DNA of 5,984 nt. Source: an uncultured Prevotellaceae bacterium. GTDB lineage: Bacteria > Bacteroidota > Bacteroidia > Bacteroidales > Bacteroidaceae. The position numbers and the translations under genes are program-made. The notes below the pieces were generated by a model. It did not search any database, was not told where the DNA came from, and saw nothing but the letters and a program-made list of their open reading frames with translations. Shown piece by piece: positions 1-5,957 of the stretch. Numbering within the stretch: position 1 is the stretch's first letter; each line of letters opens with the position of its first letter. The DNA lies in NCBI GenBank assembly GCA_947303695.1, contig CAMYYX010000101.1:1-5984 (forward strand), written 5' to 3'.

Positions 1-158
1 AAGATGGAACGGTATCGGATTTCAAAGTCGTTCGTTCACTCCACAAAGACTGTGATGAAGAAGCCGTTCGAGTACTCAAAACAATGCCAAAGTGGAAACC
101 TGGTAGGGAACGGGGGAAACCTGTACGTGTAAAGTACATGGTACCTGTGCAGTTTTAA
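1..158 (+). CDS. Energy transducer TonB family protein, C-terminal end (5' truncated by window edge)
   Basis: Reading from base 3, an open frame of 51 residues ends at TAA (156-158). It matches the TonB C-terminal domain (TonB_C): a DGTVSDFKVVRS strand, then a helix with DEEAVRVLKTM, then the signature MPKWKPGRERGKPVRVKY and the final strand MVPVQF at the C-terminus. In the family this periplasmic domain contacts the TonB box of outer-membrane TonB-dependent receptors and passes on the energy of the ExbB/ExbD proton channel. In Bacteroidota the same domain also ends many TonB-like paralogues and BlaR1/M56-type proteins, so the N-terminal part, outside the window, decides the exact identity. 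The protein ends normally and only the 5' end is missing. Confidence is high for the domain and moderate for calling it a canonical TonB. Confidence 0.85.
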   Translation, partial: DGTVSDFKVVRSLHKDCDEEAVRVLKTMPKWKPGRERGKPVRVKYMVPVQF

Positions 159-221
159 TGTATATACAACAAAATGTGATTGCAACCATCACGAACGCAA
201 TAGCTGGCAGCGTATTTTCCC

Positions 222-244
222 ATCAAATTATTTGTTAATTTGAT
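222..244. repeat. Perfect 9-bp inverted repeat around the hisS -33 element
   Basis: ATCAAATTA (222-230) and TAATTTGAT (236-244) are exact reverse complements separated by TTTGT. The loop contains the TTTG proposed as the -33 element of the hisS promoter. Six T residues follow at 247-252, so the transcript could also form an A/U-rich hairpin followed by a U-tract, that is, a weak terminator for the upstream TonB gene. Only one G-C pair is present per stem, so terminator strength would be low. It may instead be a protein-binding palindrome, or chance in A/T-rich DNA. Confidence 0.45.
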
Positions 245-261
245 AGTTTTTTGTACCTTTG
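231..261 (+). promoter_or_regulatory. Predicted hisS promoter (Bacteroidota -33/-7 type)
   Basis: TTTG at 231-234 and TACCTTTG at 254-261 match the Bacteroidota sigma-ABfr consensus (TTTG, then TAnnTTTG) with a 19-bp spacer, which is the usual spacing. Transcription would start a few bases downstream of 261, leaving a 5' leader of roughly 20 nt before the hisS ATG at 290. This also shows that the in-frame TTG at 251 cannot be the start codon, because it lies inside the promoter. Confidence 0.75.
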
Positions 262-289
262 CAGCCAAATTCAAAAAAGAGAACGAATT

Positions 290-1654
290 ATGGCACAGAA
301 ACCATCTATTCCAAAGGGTACACGCGACTTCTCACCTGTTGAGATGGCGAAGCGTAACTACATATTCAACACAATCAAAGAGGTATATGCCCTCTATGGG
401 TTCCAACAGATAGAAACGCCTGCAATGGAAAACCTGTCAACCCTGATGGGTAAGTACGGCGAAGAAGGCGACAAGCTACTGTTTAAGATTCAGAACTCAG
501 GCGACTACTTCAAAGAACTGACGGACGAAGAACTGCTGAGCCGTAACGCTACGAAGCTGGCAAGTAAGTTCTGCGAAAAGGGTCTGCGATATGACCTTAC
601 CGTACCTTTTGCACGCTATGTAGTGATGCATCGTGAGGAATTGGCGTTACCTTTCAAGCGCTATCAGATTCAACCCGTATGGCGTGCCGACCGTCCTCAG
701 AAAGGGCGCTATCGTGAGTTCTATCAGTGTGACGCAGACGTCGTTGGTTCGGATTCGCTGCTGAACGAAGTGGAACTGATGCAGATTGTCGATACGGTGT
801 TCTCGAAGTTCGGCGTAAGGGTATGTATCAAAATCAACAACCGTAAGATTCTGACCGGAATCGCAGAAATGATCGGTCAGGCAGATAAGATTGTAGACAT
901 CACGGTAGCCATCGATAAATTGGACAAAATCGGTATCGAAAACGTGAATGCCGAACTGGCAGAAGACGGAATTCCGGCCGATTCCATCGAAAAACTGCAA
1001 CCCATCATCAACCTCACAGGTACGAATGCAGAGAAGCTGCAGACGATGCGCGAGGTGCTGAAAGACAGCGAGACAGGATTGAAAGGTATCGAAGAAACGG
1101 AGTTCATCCTGAACACCCTTGCAAATCTCGGTTTGAAGAACGAGGTGGAACTCGACCTCACGCTGGCTCGCGGATTGAACTACTACACAGGAGCCATCTT
1201 CGAAGTAAAGGCACTGGATGTACAGATCGGTAGTATCACAGGTGGAGGACGTTACGACAACCTCACAGGTATCTTCGGTATGCCAGGTCTTTCAGGAGTA
1301 GGTATCTCGTTTGGTGCCGACCGCATCTTTGATGTGCTCAACCAGCTCGACCTCTATCCAAAGGAAGCCGTGAACGCTACCCAGGTGCTTTTCGTGAACT
1401 TCGGTGAAAAGGAGGCACAATACAGCCTTCCTATCATCGCTGAGCTCAGAAAAGCTGGTATCCGTTCAGAGATCTATCCTGACTCTACGAAGATGAAGAA
1501 GCAGATGAGCTATGCCAACGCAAAGGAGATTCCGTTTGTGGCCATCATCGGAGAGACGGAGATGCAAGAAGGAAAGGTAATGGTAAAAAATATGACCACA
1601 GGCGAACAACAACCTGTGGCCAAAGAAGATATCGTATCCTATATTAAGGGCTGA
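290..1654 (+). CDS. hisS: Histidyl-tRNA synthetase
   Basis: A 454-residue class II aminoacyl-tRNA synthetase that charges tRNA-His with histidine in the cytoplasm. The N-terminal IPKGTRDFSP (7-16) is the family opening. Motif 2 lies at about 131-148 (RPQKGRYREFYQCD, with the ATP-contacting arginines). The histidine-binding loop LARGLNYYTG is at 292-301, with Arg294 in the place of the catalytic arginine. GGGRYDNL is at 318-325. Motif 3 is GVGISFGADRIF at 336-347, with Arg345. The anticodon-binding domain runs from about 365 to the end (VLFVNFGEKE to DIVSYI). I chose ATG 290 because it gives the expected N-terminus; an in-frame TTG at 251 would add 13 residues but sits within the promoter. No strong Shine-Dalgarno is visible, only an A-rich leader, as is usual in this phylum. 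The gene appears monocistronic and meets the convergent esterase gene with no spacer. Several motifs (NNRKILTGI, REFYQCDADVVG, GGGRYDNLTG) resemble the archaeal/eukaryotic HisRS form more than that of E. coli. Confidence 0.97.
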   Translation: MAQKPSIPKGTRDFSPVEMAKRNYIFNTIKEVYALYGFQQIETPAMENLSTLMGKYGEEGDKLLFKIQNSGDYFKELTDEELLSRNATKLASKFCEKGLRYDLTVPFARYVVMHREELALPFKRYQIQPVWRADRPQKGRYREFYQCDADVVGSDSLLNEVELMQIVDTVFSKFGVRVCIKINNRKILTGIAEMIGQADKIVDITVAIDKLDKIGIENVNAELAEDGIPADSIEKLQPIINLTGTNAEKLQTMREVLKDSETGLKGIEETEFILNTLANLGLKNEVELDLTLARGLNYYTGAIFEVKALDVQIGSITGGGRYDNLTGIFGMPGLSGVGISFGADRIFDVLNQLDLYPKEAVNATQVLFVNFGEKEAQYSLPIIAELRKAGIRSEIYPDSTKMKKQMSYANAKEIPFVAIIGETEMQEGKVMVKNMTTGEQQPVAKEDIVSYIKG

Positions 1655-2854
1655 TTATTTCTCAAACAGTTTGAGGTCGATGCAGTCGCCCATCACCTGA
1701 TAACCGTTTGCATTCGGATGCAACCAGTCGTTCTCGAAGAGGAAGGCTGGATTGAGGCGGTCGGGTTGTTGAGGATCGCGTGTAGCAGCATCGAAATCAA
1801 TCACACCATCGTACTCGCCAGAGTTGCGAATCCATTCGTTCACTTGCTGACGGCCCTTCTCGCGTGATTCATTATAGTAGTTGTTGCCCTTGAATGGCAT
1901 GATGGTAGCACCATATATCTTAATGCCCTTCTCATGAGCTTTCTTAATCATCGTCTTGAACGACTCGATGAGTTGCTTGGCAGTCTCTTCACCATTCCAT
2001 GAACCACCAAGGTCGTTTACACCTTCGAACACAATCGCATATTTGACACCTTCCTGGTTGATGACATCACGATCAAATCGGCTATTTGCTGTAGGACCTA
2101 ATCCGCCACGAAGGACACAATTGCCACCCAATCCCAGGTTGAGTACGCTGAGGTTCTTGGTCTTCTTGTTAGCAAGCAGACGCTTCGAGAGGTTATCTGT
2201 CCAACGGTTCTGATGGTTTGTGGTGGTTCCACGTCCGTCTGTGATGGAGTTTCCGATGACAGCAATCGAACCGAATTTCTTTCCAGCATTCACAATCAGA
2301 CTATTGATGTAGCACCAATGAGTCGTTTCGACTGCCTTACTGAAATCGTTGGTGTTTCCTTCTGCGATATATGAAGAGGTGCGAGAGCATGGATGGCCAC
2401 TTACATCAGTCTTCGAAGCCTTTCCGAAATGGATGGTGATAGCGACATCCATTCGAGGGGTCAAACGGAACTTAACAGGGTCGGAAACAACGATTTCGCC
2501 CGGTTTCATCGTAATTCCCTTCGCACCACCAAAGGTAAGAGCAGTAGTGGTTGACTCGTCAATAGCAGCACTTTCACCCTGAGTGAGGGCTTTCGCTATC
2601 TCAACTCCGATAATCTCAGTCTCTTCGGTGTTGTACTGATTCGACAATTTCAGGGAGACCATTTTGCCTCCGAATGATACTTCCACAATCTGTCTCAGCG
2701 AATTTCCTTCAAGATAAGGAGCAGGTGGAAGGTTGTGGGGTTCTACTTTCTGAATAGCGGTGGTCCAAGTCACCACTTGTCCGTTTTTGTTCTGAGCCGA
2801 CACACTGAAAATGGTCGATAACAGGATGGCGGAAAATAAGATGATTCTTTTCAT
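1655..2854 (-). CDS. Secreted SGNH/GDSL hydrolase, XynE-like putative carbohydrate esterase
   Basis: A 399-residue predicted exported esterase. MKRIILFSAILLSTIFSVSA (1-20) is a clear type I signal peptide with likely cleavage before Gln21, so the protein is probably periplasmic. Residues of about 25-185 form the N-terminal region typical of the XynE-like branch (…LRQIVEVSFGG, PGEIVVSDPV, HPCSRTSSYI). The catalytic SGNH domain follows: block I GNSITDG with nucleophile Ser203, block II GLGGN with Gly243, block III GVND with Asn280, and block V DWLHP with Asp376 and His379. All four family residues are present; block I reads GNS rather than GDS, an accepted variant. The branch is named after XynE, encoded in a Prevotella bryantii xylanase cluster, so acetyl or other acyl removal from xylan is a reasonable inference, but the substrate cannot be read from the sequence. 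The start at 2854 puts the signal peptide first; an in-frame TTG at 2884 would add 10 residues but lies in the -7 element. The gene is divergent from xylBA. Confidence 0.9.
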   Translation of the reverse strand: MKRIILFSAILLSTIFSVSAQNKNGQVVTWTTAIQKVEPHNLPPAPYLEGNSLRQIVEVSFGGKMVSLKLSNQYNTEETEIIGVEIAKALTQGESAAIDESTTTALTFGGAKGITMKPGEIVVSDPVKFRLTPRMDVAITIHFGKASKTDVSGHPCSRTSSYIAEGNTNDFSKAVETTHWCYINSLIVNAGKKFGSIAVIGNSITDGRGTTTNHQNRWTDNLSKRLLANKKTKNLSVLNLGLGGNCVLRGGLGPTANSRFDRDVINQEGVKYAIVFEGVNDLGGSWNGEETAKQLIESFKTMIKKAHEKGIKIYGATIMPFKGNNYYNESREKGRQQVNEWIRNSGEYDGVIDFDAATRDPQQPDRLNPAFLFENDWLHPNANGYQVMGDCIDLKLFEK

Positions 2855-2881
2855 GTTGTAAATGGGGTTTGATTGACGGCA

Positions 2882-2889
2882 CAAAGTTA
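2882..2889 (-). promoter_or_regulatory. Predicted -7 element for the esterase gene
   Basis: Read on the minus strand, 2889 to 2882 is TAACTTTG, a full match to TAnnTTTG, about 28 bp upstream of the ATG at 2854. Transcription would begin around 2875, giving a leader of about 20 nt. No TTTG is found at the expected -33 position: about 19-21 bp further upstream lies the 7-bp tandem repeat, suggesting a weak or regulator-dependent promoter. Confidence 0.6.
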
Positions 2890-2893
2890 CAAA

Positions 2894-2926
2894 ATAATTA
2901 ATAATTGATAATTGATAATTGATAAT
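2894..2926. repeat. 7-bp tandem repeat, ATAATTG unit
   Basis: Three exact copies of ATAATTG (2901-2907, 2908-2914, 2915-2921) are preceded by a one-mismatch copy, ATAATTA (2894-2900), and followed by a partial ATAAT (2922-2926). The array is 33 bp long and purely A/T apart from one G per unit. It occupies the place where the -33 element of the esterase promoter should be. Short A/T-rich repeats of this kind recur between Bacteroidota genes, so it may carry no specific function. Confidence 0.85.
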
Positions 2927-2978
2927 ATTTAAAGACTTTGGTGTTTTTTGAGGTCAAAATGTGGAGTTTATGAGGTTT

Positions 2979-3017
2979 ATGTTACATATTTTCAAATTAT
3001 TTCATCAAATGTAACAT
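2979..3017. promoter_or_regulatory. Pair of ATGTWACAT palindromes, candidate operator upstream of xylBA
   Basis: ATGTTACAT (2979-2987) and ATGTAACAT (3009-3017) are exact reverse complements of each other, and each is a palindrome around its central base (ATGT-W-ACAT). The left one extends to the 11-bp TATGTTACATA (2978-2988). Their centres (2983 and 3013) are 30 bp apart, close to three helical turns. Relative to the xylB -7 element at 3038-3045 the right site overlaps where the -33 element should be, and the left one is upstream. This fits binding sites for a dimeric regulator, presumably xylose-responsive. The regulator is not encoded in the window and I cannot name it from the sequence. 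Confidence 0.6.
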
Positions 3018-3037
3018 CAAAAAAACGAAAAAACTCT

Positions 3038-3045
3038 TATCTTTG
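3038..3045 (+). promoter_or_regulatory. Predicted -7 element of the xylBA operon promoter
   Basis: TATCTTTG matches TAnnTTTG fully. Transcription would start about 3050, leaving a leader of about 35 nt before the xylB ATG. No TTTG is present 19-21 bp upstream; that spot is taken by the right-hand ATGTAACAT palindrome and an A-run, so the promoter probably depends on, or is blocked by, a bound regulator. Confidence 0.7.
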
Positions 3046-3085
3046 CAAACTAAAACTTATTAAAAGAGAAATTAAAGAAGAAATT

Positions 3086-4570
3086 ATGTATTTATTAGGT
3101 TATGACATAGGTACTTCATCAGTCAAAGCTTCACTGGTGAATATCGAAACAGGAGTGTGCGAGGCATCGACTTTCTACCCAGAGACTGAGGCTAAGATTA
3201 TTGCCAAGAAAGCAGGTTGGGCAGAGCAGGAGCCAGAAGACTGGTGGAACAGCTTGAAAGAGGCCACAAAGGTGCTGAAACAGCAAAATGCGACAGCACT
3301 GGCTAACGTGAAAGCTATCGGTATCAGCTATCAGATGCACGGATTGGTATGTGTGGATAAGGACAAGAAAGCCCTTCGTCCAAGTATCATTTGGTGTGAC
3401 GGACGTGCTGTTCCTTATGGCAACAAGGCATTCGAAGGCATCGGTAGCGAGCAGTGCCTGAGTCATTTGCTCAACTCACCAGGTAACTTCACAGCTGCAA
3501 AGTTGGCTTGGGTGAAGGAAAACGAGCCTGAACTCTTCGCAAAGATTTACAAGATTATGCTTCCTGGCGATTTCATCGCTATGAAACTGAGCGGAGGCGT
3601 TATCAATACAACCATTTCAGGTCTTTCAGAAGGTATGTTCTGGGACTTCAAGGAGAACTGCGTCAGCAAGGACGTGATGAACTTCTATGGTTTCAGCAAC
3701 GACCTCATCCCTGAGATTGTTCCTACCTTTGCCATTCAGTCAACCGTATGCAAAGAGGTAGCTGAGACACTGGGCATCCCTGTAGGCACTCCAGTTGCTT
3801 ATCGTGGTGGTGACCAGCCAAACAATGCACTCTCGCTCAACGTGATGAAACCAGGCGAGATTGCCGCTACAGGTGGTACATCAGGTGTTGTATACGGAGT
3901 ACTTGGTGAAGTGAACTACGACAAACTCTCACGTGTGAACACATTTGCTCACGTCAACCACAACCAACCAGATACACGTCTGGGCGTATTGCTCTGTATC
4001 AATGGTACAGGTATCCTCAATGCATGGATGCGTCGTAACGTAGCTCCAGAAGGCATCAGCTATTCCGGTATGAACGAGCTGGCAGACGAAGTGCCAATCG
4101 GTAGCGAAGGTCTGAGCATCATCCCATTCGGAAACGGTGCAGAGCGTCTGCTGCAGAACCGCGAAATCGGTTGTAGCATCCACGGATTGAACTTCAACAT
4201 CCACAAGAAAGCCCACTTGTTACGTGCCGCTCAGGAAGGTATCGTCTTCTCATTTGCCTATGGTATGGAAATCATGAAGGCAATGGGTATGGAGATCAAG
4301 ACCATCAAGGCAGGACACGCCAACATGTTCCTTAACCCAATGTTCCGTCGCACACTGGCTTCAGTAACAGGTGCCAACATCGAACTCTATGAGACCGATG
4401 GTGCAGCAGGTGCAGCAAAGGGTGCAGGTATCGGAGCAGGCATCTACAAGGACAGCGATGCAGCATTTGCAACTTTGAAACATCATTCAACAGAAACTCC
4501 TGATACAGCCAATAAAGATGCTTACATGGCAGCTTATAACCGCTGGAAAGAGATTTTGGAGAAACAATAA
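3086..4570 (+). CDS. xylB: Xylulokinase (FGGY family carbohydrate kinase)
   Basis: A 494-residue cytoplasmic kinase predicted to phosphorylate D-xylulose with ATP to D-xylulose 5-phosphate. FGGY_N starts with the phosphate-binding DIGTSSVKASL (7-17). The sugar-contact QMHGLV is at 83-88 and the WCDGRA segment at 103-108. FGGY_C holds GGDQPNNA (241-248), where Asp243 takes the place of the catalytic base, ATGGTSGVVY (261-270), and the helix AAQEGIVFSFAYGMEIMKAMG (381-401). The adenine-side GGGA loop seen in E. coli-type kinases reads AGHANMFLNPMF here (409-420). Length fits the family. I chose ATG 3086 because the open frame above it (back to a TTG at 2948) runs through the operator sites and the -7 element. 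The leader AAAGAAGAAATT is purine-rich but has no firm Shine-Dalgarno. xylA follows 35 bp later on the same strand, so the two are very likely co-transcribed; adjacency to xylA favours xylulose over other FGGY substrates. Confidence 0.95.
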   Translation: MYLLGYDIGTSSVKASLVNIETGVCEASTFYPETEAKIIAKKAGWAEQEPEDWWNSLKEATKVLKQQNATALANVKAIGISYQMHGLVCVDKDKKALRPSIIWCDGRAVPYGNKAFEGIGSEQCLSHLLNSPGNFTAAKLAWVKENEPELFAKIYKIMLPGDFIAMKLSGGVINTTISGLSEGMFWDFKENCVSKDVMNFYGFSNDLIPEIVPTFAIQSTVCKEVAETLGIPVGTPVAYRGGDQPNNALSLNVMKPGEIAATGGTSGVVYGVLGEVNYDKLSRVNTFAHVNHNQPDTRLGVLLCINGTGILNAWMRRNVAPEGISYSGMNELADEVPIGSEGLSIIPFGNGAERLLQNREIGCSIHGLNFNIHKKAHLLRAAQEGIVFSFAYGMEIMKAMGMEIKTIKAGHANMFLNPMFRRTLASVTGANIELYETDGAAGAAKGAGIGAGIYKDSDAAFATLKHHSTETPDTANKDAYMAAYNRWKEILEKQ

Positions 4571-4605
4571 ACATACACACAATACTAACTTTTAATTTTT
4601 AAATT

Positions 4606-5919
4606 ATGGCAAAAGAATTTTTCCCTGGCATCAAGAAGATCCAGTTCGAAGGAAAGGATTCAAAGAATCCTATGGCGTTCCACTATTATGACGCTAACAA
4701 AGTTATTATGGGTAAGAAGATGAGCGAATGGCTTCGCTTCGCAATGGCTTGGTGGCACACTCTCTGTGCAGAAGGTGGCGACCAGTTCGGTGGTGGAACA
4801 AAGACATTCCCTTGGAATCAGGGTGCTAACGCACTTGAGATTGCAAAGAATAAGGCAGATGCTGGTTTCGAAATCATGGAGAAACTGGGTATCGAATATT
4901 TCTGCTTCCACGATGTAGACCTCGTTAGCGAAGGTGCTTCAGTAGAAGAGTATGAAGCAAACATGAAGGCTATCGTTGCTTACCTGAAGGAGAAGATGGC
5001 AGGATCAGGCAAGAAGTTGCTTTGGTCAACTGCTAACGTATTCGGTAACAAGCGTTACATGAACGGTGCAAGCACTAACCCAGACTTCGACGTTGTAGCT
5101 CGCGCTATCGTACAGATCAAGAACGCTATCGACGCAGGTATCGCTCTTGGCGCTGAGAACTATGTATTCTGGGGCGGTCGTGAAGGTTACATGAGCCTCT
5201 TGAACACAGACCAGAAGCGTGAGAAGGAACATATGGCTACTATGCTCGGTATGGCTCGCGACTATGCTCGTAGCAAGGGCTTCAAGGGTACATTCCTCAT
5301 TGAGCCAAAGCCAATGGAACCATCAAAGCACCAGTATGATGTTGACACAGAGACAGTTATCGGTTTCTTGAAGGCACACGGTCTTGACAAGGACTTCAAG
5401 GTTAATATCGAGGTGAACCACGCTACACTCGCAGGTCACACTTTCGAGCACGAACTTGCATGTGCAGTTGACGCTGGTATGCTCGGTTCTATCGACGCTA
5501 ACCGCGGTGACTACCAGAACGGATGGGATACTGACCAGTTCCCAATCGACAACTATGAGCTCACTCAGGCATGGATGGAAATCATCCGTGGTGGTGGTCT
5601 CGGAACAGGTGGTACAAACTTCGACGCTAAGACTCGTCGTAACTCTACCGACCTTGAGGACATCTTCATCGCACACATCGCTGGTATGGACGCAATGGCT
5701 CGCGCTCTTGAGTGTGCAGCTAAGTTGCTCGAAGAGTCTCCATACAAGAAGATGAAGGCAGAACGCTATGCTTCATTCGATAGCGGTATGGGTAAGAAGT
5801 TCGAAGAAGGTAAGCTCACTTTCGAAGAAGTATACGAATACGGAAAGAAGGTTGGCGAGCCTAAGGCAACTTCAGGCAAGCAGGAACTCTACGAGGCAAT
5901 CGTAGCTATGTATGCTTAA
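4606..5919 (+). CDS. xylA: Xylose isomerase, class II
   Basis: A 437-residue cytoplasmic isomerase that converts D-xylose to D-xylulose using two divalent metal ions in a TIM barrel. The long N-terminus with WLRFAMAWWHTL (42-53) marks class II. The catalytic FHDVD is at 101-105 (His102, Asp105). Metal and substrate ligands are visible: Glu233 and Lys235 in IEPKPMEPSKHQYD, Glu269 and His272 in NIEVNHATLAGHTFEHE, Asp297 in GSIDANRGD, Asp308 and Asp310 in GWDTDQFP, and Asp340 in NFDAKTRR. No key residue is missing and the length is typical. The ATG follows a 35-bp A/T-rich gap after xylB with no complete TAnnTTTG (the nearest match, TAACTTTT at 4586-4593, lacks the final G), so it probably shares the xylB promoter. 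Codon choice looks more biased than in hisS (mostly AAG, TTC, GCT), suggesting high expression. The sequence closely resembles the enzyme of the anaerobic fungus Piromyces as I remember it. Confidence 0.98.
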   Translation: MAKEFFPGIKKIQFEGKDSKNPMAFHYYDANKVIMGKKMSEWLRFAMAWWHTLCAEGGDQFGGGTKTFPWNQGANALEIAKNKADAGFEIMEKLGIEYFCFHDVDLVSEGASVEEYEANMKAIVAYLKEKMAGSGKKLLWSTANVFGNKRYMNGASTNPDFDVVARAIVQIKNAIDAGIALGAENYVFWGGREGYMSLLNTDQKREKEHMATMLGMARDYARSKGFKGTFLIEPKPMEPSKHQYDVDTETVIGFLKAHGLDKDFKVNIEVNHATLAGHTFEHELACAVDAGMLGSIDANRGDYQNGWDTDQFPIDNYELTQAWMEIIRGGGLGTGGTNFDAKTRRNSTDLEDIFIAHIAGMDAMARALECAAKLLEESPYKKMKAERYASFDSGMGKKFEEGKLTFEEVYEYGKKVGEPKATSGKQELYEAIVAMYA

Positions 5920-5921
5920 TC

Positions 5922-5949
5922 ATCCTGTTTGAGATTCAAATCCCAGGAT
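5922..5949 (+). other. Hairpin directly downstream of xylA
   Basis: ATCCTG (5922-5927) pairs with CAGGAT (5944-5949), and TTTGA (5928-5932) pairs with TCAAA (5936-5940) around a GAT loop, with a TCC bulge at 5941-5943. This gives 11 base pairs starting 2 nt after the xylA stop. No T-tract follows, so it is not a standard terminator; it could protect the 3' end of the xylBA mRNA or take part in an alternative fold with the next hairpin. Confidence 0.5.
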
Positions 5950-5957
5950 AAAACCAA

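Noticed and set aside
176..192. GTGAT/ATCAC inverted repeat as a TonB-gene terminator
   Set aside because: Only 5 pairs, a 7-nt loop and no T-tract; the 222-252 structure is the better candidate.
251..289. N-terminal extension of HisRS from TTG at 251
   Set aside because: The TTG lies just before and within the TACCTTTG promoter element, so it would not be transcribed; the extra 13 residues do not look like HisRS.
647..1161. Antisense open frames within hisS
   Set aside because: Shadow frames of a strongly conserved gene, with no start signals or domain similarity.
1956..2582. Open frames on the + strand and a second - strand frame within the esterase gene
   Set aside because: All lie inside a gene with an intact catalytic set and signal peptide; no independent support.
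2855..2884. 10-residue extension of the esterase from TTG at 2884
   Set aside because: It overlaps the TAACTTTG element and would place residues ahead of a well-formed signal peptide.
2948..3085. N-terminal extension of XylB from TTG at 2948
   Set aside because: It runs through both palindromes and the -7 element; the FGGY fold starts at MYLLGYDIGT, residue 1 from ATG 3086.
4586..4593. TAACTTTT as a separate xylA promoter
   Set aside because: It misses the final G of TAnnTTTG, has no -33 match, and sits 12 bp from the ATG in a 35-bp gap, which would leave almost no leader.
5323..5755. Overlapping open frames on both strands inside xylA (5323-5676 -, 5456-5755 +, 5565-5747 -)
   Set aside because: Low-complexity translations rich in Ser, Thr, Val and Cys that follow from the biased codon use of xylA; no recognisable domain or promoter.
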